Assembly: GCF_001613305.1 (NCBI RefSeq)
Contig: NZ_BDCC01000025.1
Span: forward strand, 1-48,659
Direction of reading: 5' to 3'
Length of the DNA: 48,659 nt
DNA from: Nocardia vaccinii NBRC 15922
Lineage (GTDB): Bacteria > Actinomycetota > Actinomycetes > Mycobacteriales > Mycobacteriaceae
Position numbers and translations under genes: made by a program. This document shows positions 43,010 through 48,659 of this stretch, one piece after another. The first letter of the stretch is position 1; every line of letters begins with the position of its first letter. The notes beneath the pieces were generated by a model that saw nothing but the letters and a program-made list of their open reading frames with translations, was not told the DNA's origin and did not search any database.

Positions 43010-43879
43010 ATGGTAACCGCGGAGAATATCGAACAGAAGACGAGAAAAGCCGAAACCGTCGTACCGGCGCGAAAGCGGACGAAAGGCGCGGGATGGAGCA
43101 ATGGCACGGTCGTGGCCACGCGCATCGTGGTGATCGCCGCATTCCTGGCGGTGTGGCAGTTGGTGAGTGGGCGGCTGATTCCGGATTACGCGATCAGCCG
43201 GCCGACCCAGGTGGCGGTATCGCTGTGGAATCTCCTGATCTCCTCGAAGGGATGGACCGATATCTGGGCGACCACCGTCGAGGTGGTGGTGGGTTTCGGT
43301 CTCGGAATCGCACTCGGCACCGTGCTGGGTTTGGTGCTCGGCTCTTTCAAGACGGCCGGCCGGGTGCTCGAACCGCTGATGGCGGCGATCAACGGCATTC
43401 CCAAGATCGCGCTTGCCCCGCTGTTCATGCTGTTCTTCGGAATCGGCGCCTGGTCGAAGATCACCATCGCCGCCATGGGTGTGGCTTTCGTGATGTTCTA
43501 CAACCTCTATCTGGGGCTGCGGCAGACCGATCACGAACTCGTACAGGGAATTCAGATGATGGGCGGGCGCAAATACCATGTGCTCTTCCATGTGACGATT
43601 CCGACGCTCGCCTCGCCGTTCTTCGCCGCGCTGAAGGCGGGTGGCCCGCTGGCCATTCTCGGCGTCATCGGCGGGGAGTTCATCGCCTCGTCCAAGGGTG
43701 TGGGCCACGAATTGTTCAATTCCGCGATGGCACTGGATGCCGCCGGGGAGTTCGCCGGGCTGATCATCCTGGTGGTGATGACCCTGATCCTGAACGGGAT
43801 GCTGAGCGAACTGGATTCCTACGCCCTGAAACGTCTGGGCCTGGGCGTCCGTCGTCCCGCGCAACGCACCCGGGCGTGA
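43010..43879 (+). CDS. ABC transporter permease (NitT/TauT family), copy 2
   Basis: A 289-residue permease with about six helices and the coupling loop (LVQGIQMMGGRKYHVLFHVTIPTLASPFFAALKAGGPLAILGVIGGEF). ATG at 43010 has a GGAAGGA site six bases upstream and gives the same length as the first permease. An ATG at 42977 overlapping the previous stop is the alternative and would add 11 residues. No ATPase gene follows, so it probably shares the ATPase at 37173-37991. Confidence 0.9.
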   Translation: MVTAENIEQKTRKAETVVPARKRTKGAGWSNGTVVATRIVVIAAFLAVWQLVSGRLIPDYAISRPTQVAVSLWNLLISSKGWTDIWATTVEVVVGFGLGIALGTVLGLVLGSFKTAGRVLEPLMAAINGIPKIALAPLFMLFFGIGAWSKITIAAMGVAFVMFYNLYLGLRQTDHELVQGIQMMGGRKYHVLFHVTIPTLASPFFAALKAGGPLAILGVIGGEFIASSKGVGHELFNSAMALDAAGEFAGLIILVVMTLILNGMLSELDSYALKRLGLGVRRPAQRTRA

Positions 43880-43889
43880 CCTCGCACGC

Positions 43890-44522
43890 TCAACCGACCA
43901 CGGCCGCAAGCCATTCCACGACCGGGCGCATCGCCTCCCAGGAACCGCGGATATGTTTGGCGGCGCGTGGCGTCTCCAGCCAGGAGGGTGCGCCGAACTC
44001 GCGGCTGACGACGAGGGATCTGTGTCGCAGCAGGTCGATGCGGGGGTGGTCGGCCGGATAGCCCTTGGGACGGGTTTTGAGGCGGTCGCCGCCGACGGTG
44101 TACCCGGCGGCGGTCAGCGCGGCGAGGATGCCTTCGAGTTCGGGCCCGCGAACCTCGTCGTCGATGGTGCCGCGCAGCCGCGAAAGTTGTTCCGGGGACG
44201 CGGAATACAAACCGCCCGCGACGAAAAGTCCCGGGGCGCCGATCTGTACGTACCACCCCGCGCCCGGGGCGACGTGCGCCACCGCGCCCTGGTGGTTCTT
44301 GTAGGGCGTCTTGTCCTTGGCGAAGCGCACGTCGCGGTAGGGCCGGAAGATCTTGGCCGGGCCGAAGTCTTTCTCCAATTCGGCCACCAGCGCGGCCATC
44401 GGCTCGCGGACCGCTGAATCGTAGATGTGCTTGTGCGCGGTCCAGAACGCCTTCGAATTGTCGGCTTCCAGATCCTCGTAGAAGTCGAGTCCGGCCAGCG
44501 GGAACCCGATGAATCGGCTCAT
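43890..44522 (-). CDS. DUF2461 family protein
   Basis: A 210-residue DUF2461 (TIGR02453) protein: GLDFYEDLEADNSKAFWTAHKHIYD at the start, IFRPYRDVRFAKDKTPYKNHQGAV in the first third, GWYVQIGAPGLFVAGGLYSASPEQLSRLR in the middle and LKTRPKGYPADHPRIDLLRHRSL late. Length is normal for the family; function is unknown. It faces the second permease gene with a gap of ten bases and lies nine bases downstream of the small membrane-protein gene. Confidence 0.88.
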   Translation of the reverse strand: MSRFIGFPLAGLDFYEDLEADNSKAFWTAHKHIYDSAVREPMAALVAELEKDFGPAKIFRPYRDVRFAKDKTPYKNHQGAVAHVAPGAGWYVQIGAPGLFVAGGLYSASPEQLSRLRGTIDDEVRGPELEGILAALTAAGYTVGGDRLKTRPKGYPADHPRIDLLRHRSLVVSREFGAPSWLETPRAAKHIRGSWEAMRPVVEWLAAVVG

Positions 44523-44531
44523 GGTGTCAAC

Positions 44532-44921
44532 TTAGCGCGACCCGTCGAGGGTCAGATCTCGCGGGGCGAAGTGGTACACGGCCAGGCTCACCACCGTGGC
44601 CAGGATCGAGGCCATACCGGCCCATTTTCCGAGACGTTCGCCGCGCACATGCCCCACCGCGCCCAGGATCGCACCGATCGGACCGAGCAGCCAGAGGCAG
44701 GACAGCAGGGTGAGCCCGGCGCAGACGAAGGCGATCGCGGAGAACAGCCCGGCGACCGGGTGCATCGGCGATGAGGTCGGAACACGGTGTGGCGGAACGG
44801 GATCAGGGCCGAGGCGTTTCCAGGTTCCGACCGCTTCGTCCTCGGGGGAGCCGGGGCGCTCGGGCCGGTGGCCGCCCGGGTACTGCCAGCTGGCGTCGGG
44901 ATTGTCGGATTCCGTTCCCAC
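44532..44921 (-). CDS. Small membrane protein with proline-rich N-terminus
   Basis: A 129-residue protein. The first 50 residues are hydrophilic and rich in proline, glycine and charged residues; two hydrophobic segments follow (HPVAGLFSAIAFVCAGLTLLSCLWLLGPIGAILGAVG and WAGMASILATVVSLAVYHF). The layout recalls DUF4190-type proteins, but no family is assigned with confidence. GTG at 44921 has GAGGGGA about nine bases upstream. It probably shares a transcript with the DUF2461 gene. Confidence 0.68.
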   Translation of the reverse strand: MGTESDNPDASWQYPGGHRPERPGSPEDEAVGTWKRLGPDPVPPHRVPTSSPMHPVAGLFSAIAFVCAGLTLLSCLWLLGPIGAILGAVGHVRGERLGKWAGMASILATVVSLAVYHFAPRDLTLDGSR

Positions 44922-44998
44922 GCCGCATCCCCTCGCTATCGGTGATCGTCTGTACGTAGTGGTTACCACGACAGGACCATCCGCGCGCGGTGACCGGC

Positions 44999-45319
44999 TC
45001 AGTCACCTGGTTCTTCGACCACTTCCATCGCCGCGAGTTCGGCCGGTCGATCGTCCTCGGCGCGTTCCTCGTCCCGGTGCCGCCGCCGGGTCCAGGACTG
45101 ATCGAGATCGCGGGAGATCCCTTGCCGTCCGCCGTCCTCGTGATAGTCGATGATCAGATTGGCCGGCGGATCGGCGATGTACCGCTGGTAATCGCGCACC
45201 TCGTCGGCCTGCTCGTCGTCCCCGAGGTCGTAGTCGAGGTCCACTTCGTCCTCGTTCATGTCCAGCACCTCCTCGACCAGCGCATCCCGCTCCTGATCCG
45301 GTCCCGATGCCGTGGTCAT
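44999..45319 (-). CDS. Small acidic protein of unknown function
   Basis: A 106-residue, strongly acidic protein (EEVLDMNEDEVDLDYDLGDDEQADEVRDYQRYI) with a charged middle (SWTRRRHRDEERAEDDR). No membrane segment, signal peptide or known motif is visible. ATG at 45319 is preceded by GAGAGGCGG, which supports it as a real gene. Not recognised. Confidence 0.6.
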   Translation of the reverse strand: MTTASGPDQERDALVEEVLDMNEDEVDLDYDLGDDEQADEVRDYQRYIADPPANLIIDYHEDGGRQGISRDLDQSWTRRRHRDEERAEDDRPAELAAMEVVEEPGD

Positions 45320-45587
45320 GGCACACCGCCTCTCCACCGCAAGCCACCATGGCTGATAGCCCAACGCTACCGCCGATCGCCCTCGGATAGAACGCCGAGA
45401 CAGCATCCCTTACCAACAACAAGCAGGCCCGGCCCGCGGAGTATGACCCACGATGCCGCAGGCGACCCCGCCGAAGAGGTGAGGCCACTCCTCAGCCGGG
45501 CCACTTCGTAACGTGCCCAGCGGCGAAGCATCTCCGTTTCGCTGGGAGCCGCCCGCGAAGCGAAAGGTTCAGCACGCCAGCTCCGAG

Positions 45588-45682
45588 GTTTTCGGCGCGG
45601 GCTCGTCGTTCAGCTCTCGAAGCGCATGGCCGAAGGCCGAGTCTCGAGGGGTGAACGACGAGCCATGAAGCGCGCCGAAAAC
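45588..45682. repeat. 95-base compound hairpin (REP/MITE-like palindrome)
   Basis: Four nested helices: GTTTTCGGCGCG (45588-45599) with CGCGCCGAAAAC (45671-45682), perfect over 12; GGCTCGTCGTTCA (45600-45612) with TGAACGACGAGCC (45652-45664), perfect over 13; CTCTCGA (45614-45620) with TCGAGGG (45644-45650), one wobble; and GGCC-GAA-GGCC (45628-45638). Only a six-base bulge interrupts the outer 25 pairs. It lies 33 bases after the prs stop, so it may end prs transcription, protect its mRNA or be a non-coding mobile element. Confidence 0.75.
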
Positions 45683-45684
45683 AG

Positions 45685-45703
45685 CCGTAGCGAAGCGGAG
45701 GCC
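45685..45703. repeat. Diverged copy of the GC-rich 3'-end repeat
   Basis: CCGTAGCGAAGCGGAGGCC matches 16 of 19 bases of the core at 5456-5474, forty kilobases away. Both copies lie at the 3' end of a minus-strand gene (copA and prs), in the same orientation. Confidence 0.55.
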
Positions 45704-45714
45704 AAAAACACAGC

Positions 45715-46695
45715 TCAAGCGTTCCCGTTGAACAGCCCGGTTACCGACCCATTCTCGAAAACCTCGCGAATGGTCCGCGCCAGCAATGGAGCAATCGACA
45801 ACACCGTCAATGACGGGAACTTCTTGTCCTCGGTGATCGGCAGCGTATTGGTGACGATCACTTCCTTCGCGCCGCAGGAGGACAACCGCTCGGCAGCCGG
45901 GTGGGACAGCACCCCGTGGGTGGCGGCGATGACGACATCGCCCGCACCGGCCTCGCGCAGGACGCGTACGGCCTCGGCGATGGTGCCACCCGTGTCGATC
46001 ATGTCGTCGATCAGGATGCAGGTGCGGCCCTCGACCTCACCCACCGGCCGGTGCGACTTGACCTGGTTGGGAACCAGCGGGTCGCGGGTCTTGTGGATGA
46101 ATGCGACCGGCGCGCCGCTGAGCGAGTCGGCCCACTTCTCGGCGACCTTGACCCGGCCCGCGTCGGGGGAGACGACGGTGACGTTCTCGGTGGAGTAGTG
46201 GGTGCGCACGTACTCCGACAGCTGCACCAGCGCGTGCATGTGGTCCACCGGGCCGTCGAAGAAGCCCTGGATCTGATCGGTGTGCAGATCGACGGTGATG
46301 ATGCGGTCCGCACCGGCGGTCTTGAGCATATCCGCGACCAGGCGCGCGGAGATGGGCTCGCGGCCGCGGTGCTTCTTGTCCTGCCGCGCGTACGGGTAGA
46401 ACGGCAGCACCGAGGTGATCCGCTTGGCCGACCCGCGCTTGAGCGCGTCGATCATGATCAGGTGCTCCATCAGCCACTCGTTCAGAGGGGCCGGAAAGCT
46501 TTGCAGCACAAAGGCGTCCGAGCCGCGCACGGATTCCTCGAACCGGACGAAGATCTCGCCGTTGGCGAAGTCGCGAGCCGTTTGCGGGGTGATGGAGACG
46601 TCCAGCTCCTTCGCGACCTGCTCGGCCAGCTCGGGGTGAGCGCGCCCCGAGAACAGCATCAGGTTCTTCTGGTTATCGGTCGAGAACGCGGTCAC
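45715..46695 (-). CDS. prs: Ribose-phosphate pyrophosphokinase
   Basis: Prs, 326 residues, makes PRPP from ribose 5-phosphate and ATP for nucleotide, histidine and tryptophan synthesis, and in actinobacteria for arabinan precursors. It has SGRAHPELAEQVAKEL, FANGEIFVRFEESVRGSD, YARQDKKHRGREPISARLVADML, the cation-binding DLHTDQIQGFFD, and the PRPP loop LIDDMIDTGGTI. The start is GTG at 46695, overlapping the glmU stop by four bases (GTGA), so the two genes are translationally coupled, as in other Mycobacteriales. Confidence 0.96.
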   Translation of the reverse strand: MTAFSTDNQKNLMLFSGRAHPELAEQVAKELDVSITPQTARDFANGEIFVRFEESVRGSDAFVLQSFPAPLNEWLMEHLIMIDALKRGSAKRITSVLPFYPYARQDKKHRGREPISARLVADMLKTAGADRIITVDLHTDQIQGFFDGPVDHMHALVQLSEYVRTHYSTENVTVVSPDAGRVKVAEKWADSLSGAPVAFIHKTRDPLVPNQVKSHRPVGEVEGRTCILIDDMIDTGGTIAEAVRVLREAGAGDVVIAATHGVLSHPAAERLSSCGAKEVIVTNTLPITEDKKFPSLTVLSIAPLLARTIREVFENGSVTGLFNGNA

Positions 46696-48182
46696 TCTCT
46701 GTTGCCATCCTTTTGCTCGGTTGCTTGACTCGCTGTGTCTGCGGCCTCGATCGCCTCGGCCGCGGCCTGTGCTGATGCGGTCCCTGGACGTTTCCGCTGC
46801 ACCCAGCCCTCGATATTGCGCTGCGCACCGCCAGACACGGCCAGAGCGCCGGGCGGAACGTTTCTACGCAGCACAGTACCCGCCGCCGAATAGGCTCCGT
46901 CACCCACCGTGACCGGGGCGATGAACATGGTGTCGCTGCCGGTCCGGACGTGTGAGCCGATGGTGGTGTGATGTTTGTCGACGCCGTCGTAGTTGACGAA
47001 CACGCTGGACGCGCCGATGTTGCTGTACTCGCCGATCGTCGCGTCGCCGACGTAGGTCAGATGCGGCACCTTGCTGTAGGCGCCGATCGAGGCGTTCTTG
47101 GTCTCCACGAATGCGCCGAGCTTGCCGGAAATCCCGACGATGGTGCCGGGCCGCAGATAGGCGAAGGGGCCGATGGTGGCCGAGGGGCCGATGGTCGCCC
47201 CCTCGCCGTGCGTGCGCACCACGCGCGCGCCGTCGCCGACGATCACATCGGTGAGCGTGCTGTCCGGGCCGACCTCGGCGTCCTCGCCGACGACGGTGTT
47301 GCCCATCAACTGCACCCCGGGCCGTAGCACCGCGTCGCGGCCGATCCGCACGCCGGCGTCGACCCAGGTGGTGGCCGGATCGATGATGGTGACGCCGGCG
47401 CGCATATGCCGTTCGAGGATGTAGCGGTTCAGAGTCCGGGCCGCCGCGGCCATCTGCACCCGGTCGTTGACGCCGGTCACCTTGTGCGCATCGATCAACC
47501 GCGCGCCGTGCACCGGATGTCCGGCCTCGCGGGCGAGCTCGAGCACATCGGTCAGGTACAGCTCGTGCTGGGCGTTGGCGGTGGTGAGCCGACCGATCAT
47601 GACCCGGAGCACGCTGGCGTCGAAGACGTACACGCCCGAGTTGACCTCGCTGATCGCGGCCTGTTCCGGAGTAGCGTCGGCATGCTCGACGATCCCGAGC
47701 ACCCGGCCCTTCTCGTCGCGGACGATGCGGCCGTATCCGTTCGGATCCTCGGGCTCGAACGTCAGCACGGTGACCGCGGAGCGTTCGGTGTAGCTGCGAT
47801 GTTCGTCGAGCAGGGCCGAGAGGGTGTGCCCGTCCAGCAGCGGCACGTCGGCGGAGGTGACGAGCAGATCACCGGTGAAGTCCTCCGGCAGCGTCTCCAG
47901 TGCGCACTGCACGGCGTGCCCGGTGCCGAGCTGCTGTTCCTGGATTGCCGGGACGATTTTCCGATTCAGTTCCGCCGCAACGGCATTCACCGCGGCGCCG
48001 ACCTGCTCACGGTCGTGGCCGATGACGGCGACGAGGTAGGTCGGGTCGATCTCGTCGGCGGCATGCAGCGCGTGTGCGAGCATGCTGCGTCCGGCCATCG
48101 AGTGCAGCACCTTGGGTGTCTTGGACCGCATTCGAGTTCCGGCTCCGGCAGCGAGAACGACGACGGCGGTCTGCTGTGGCAT
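46692..48182 (-). CDS. glmU: Bifunctional UDP-N-acetylglucosamine pyrophosphorylase / glucosamine-1-phosphate N-acetyltransferase
   Basis: GlmU, 496 residues, makes UDP-GlcNAc for peptidoglycan and arabinogalactan linkage. The N-terminal uridyltransferase has LAAGAGTRMRSKTPKVLH at residues 10-27; the C-terminal acetyltransferase is a left-handed beta helix with hexapeptide repeats, including GKLGAFVETKNASIG, KVPHLTYVGDATIGEYSNIGASSVFVNYDG and the RNVPPGALAVSGG segment. ATG at 48182 has GGGAGA six bases upstream. The C-terminal tail after the beta helix is alanine-rich, as in mycobacterial GlmU. Cotranscribed with prs; tRNA-Gln lies upstream in the same direction. Confidence 0.96.
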   Translation of the reverse strand: MPQQTAVVVLAAGAGTRMRSKTPKVLHSMAGRSMLAHALHAADEIDPTYLVAVIGHDREQVGAAVNAVAAELNRKIVPAIQEQQLGTGHAVQCALETLPEDFTGDLLVTSADVPLLDGHTLSALLDEHRSYTERSAVTVLTFEPEDPNGYGRIVRDEKGRVLGIVEHADATPEQAAISEVNSGVYVFDASVLRVMIGRLTTANAQHELYLTDVLELAREAGHPVHGARLIDAHKVTGVNDRVQMAAAARTLNRYILERHMRAGVTIIDPATTWVDAGVRIGRDAVLRPGVQLMGNTVVGEDAEVGPDSTLTDVIVGDGARVVRTHGEGATIGPSATIGPFAYLRPGTIVGISGKLGAFVETKNASIGAYSKVPHLTYVGDATIGEYSNIGASSVFVNYDGVDKHHTTIGSHVRTGSDTMFIAPVTVGDGAYSAAGTVLRRNVPPGALAVSGGAQRNIEGWVQRKRPGTASAQAAAEAIEAADTASQATEQKDGNRE

Positions 48183-48292
48183 GGATCTCCCTCGGCTGGC
48201 GTCGTCGGGTGTCGTCGTCAGTATCGGATGTCTCATCGGTAGCGCACCGTGATGTGTCGGGCGCGGATCACCATAGTCACCGCGCTCCCGAG

Positions 48293-48363
48293 CTCCGCCG
48301 CCAGGACTCGAACCTGGACTAACTGAACCAAAATCAGTGGTGCTGCCATTACACTACGGCGGA
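48293..48363 (-). tRNA. tRNA-Gln (TTG)
   Basis: A 71-base cloverleaf on the minus strand. The acceptor TCCGCCG pairs fully with CGGCGGA, followed by discriminator G. The anticodon arm is ACTGA-TTTTGGT-TCAGT with anticodon TTG (complement of 48329-48331), and the T arm is CCAGG-TTCGAGT-CCTGG. CCA is not encoded. It lies 110 bases upstream of glmU, as in M. tuberculosis. Confidence 0.95.
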
Positions 48364-48659
48364 TTGCCACACCGGCGGATCCACGAACCCGCCGCTGCGC
48401 CACGGCATGCGCGTAGATCCTCGCATGCAAGGCCCGCAATCCGCCACTCTGTACCGCCTCGCACCCCCGTCTCCCCGCGATTGCACCCCCGTCTCCCCGC
48501 GATTTCAGCGTGTCGTTGGGTGGTCGGCGGCTCGGGCGTCGGGCCGGCGGTTGGGAGCGGGTCGGGTTTCGGGGGTGCCCGGGGAGTTACCCATGTGCGT
48601 GCGAAATCAGTCGTTGCGCCGAGCGGATCGGTCGGTGCGGCGAGATTTGTGTTGCGGGG
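48364..48659. other. 296-base window end without a supported gene
   Basis: Upstream of tRNA-Gln. It contains a perfect 22-base tandem duplication at 48461-48504 and is otherwise GC-rich with no convincing coding frame, though a gene could start or end beyond the window. Confidence 0.5.
48461..48504. repeat. Perfect 22-base tandem repeat, two units
   Basis: The unit beginning GCACCCCCGTCTCCCC and ending GCGATT occupies 48461-48482 and is repeated exactly at 48483-48504. The lack of any difference suggests a recent duplication. The copy number may vary between strains. Confidence 0.8.

Larger units (their letters stand above)
45320..45714. other. 395-base structured intergenic region downstream of prs
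   Basis: No supported gene. The half nearer prs is dense with inverted repeats: two mutually exclusive hairpins at 45516-45546 (CCCAGCG/CGCTGGG) and 45537-45565 (TTTCGC/GCGAAA), the 95-base compound hairpin at 45588-45682, and the GC-rich repeat core at 45685-45703. Confidence 0.65.

Noticed and set aside
29858..43879. Genomic island with integrase or transposase
   Set aside because: No recombinase, transposase or attachment repeats are seen, and base composition matches the surroundings; foreign origin is not shown.

Overview
The window looks like chromosomal DNA of a high-GC Actinomycetota in the Mycobacteriales, most likely Nocardia or a close relative such as Rhodococcus. This rests on the uniformly GC-rich sequence, frequent GTG/TTG starts, the ergothioneine (egtABCD) genes, an RpfB-type resuscitation-promoting factor, and gene order recalling the M. 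tuberculosis tatD-rpfB-ksgA-ispE and glmU-prs neighbourhoods. No rRNA or marker settles the genus.

Left part (1-20 kb), core genes with insertions: tatD, rpfB, rsmA/ksgA and ispE keep the mycobacterial order. An SDR dehydrogenase and a secreted lipase sit between rpfB and ksgA, and a copper module (copZ-copA with a CsoR-type operator) sits between ksgA and ispE. Then come an initiator tRNA with a strong hairpin, an ABC-F ATPase, a DUF445 membrane protein flanked by two DUF4393 (Abi-alpha) paralogues, a SnoaL-like protein, prfC (TTG start), rplY-pth and an ADP-ribosylglycohydrolase.

Middle (20-29.6 kb): egtA-egtB-egtC-egtD is a compact ergothioneine operon, with a divergent class V PLP enzyme that may be EgtE. 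After a convergent terminator comes a complete alkane hydroxylase unit: a divergent TetR regulator, alkB, two rubredoxins and a rubredoxin reductase, all overlapping by 1-4 bases.

29.8-43.9 kb, the most unusual region: a two-armed catabolic and uptake cluster around a 360-base divergent promoter. The left arm (minus strand) encodes a CoxG-like SRPBCC protein, an HpcH/HpaI aldolase, a LigJ-type 4-oxalomesaconate hydratase, a ThDP enzyme, a 4,5-dihydroxyphthalate-decarboxylase-like protein and an amidohydrolase. The right arm (plus strand) encodes a second decarboxylase-like protein, an ABC ATPase and permease, a second amidohydrolase of the same length and a Tat-lipoprotein solute-binding protein. 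An FCD-type GntR regulator, a second binding protein and a second permease follow. Four matches to TTGTNNNACAA lie only in the divergent promoter and upstream of the GntR gene, which suggests one regulon. No ring-cleavage dioxygenase is present, so the substrate is open; a polycarboxylated aromatic or its ring-opened product fits best. A remnant of a nickel transporter gene lies between the regulator and the second binding protein.

Right end (43.9-48.7 kb): a DUF2461 protein, two small proteins, a 395-base structured intergenic region with a 95-base compound hairpin, then prs, glmU and tRNA-Gln(TTG) on the minus strand. Relative to M. tuberculosis, rplY-pth is inverted and about 27 kb away from prs-glmU, so the egt, alk and catabolic genes occupy an expanded interval in a conserved block.
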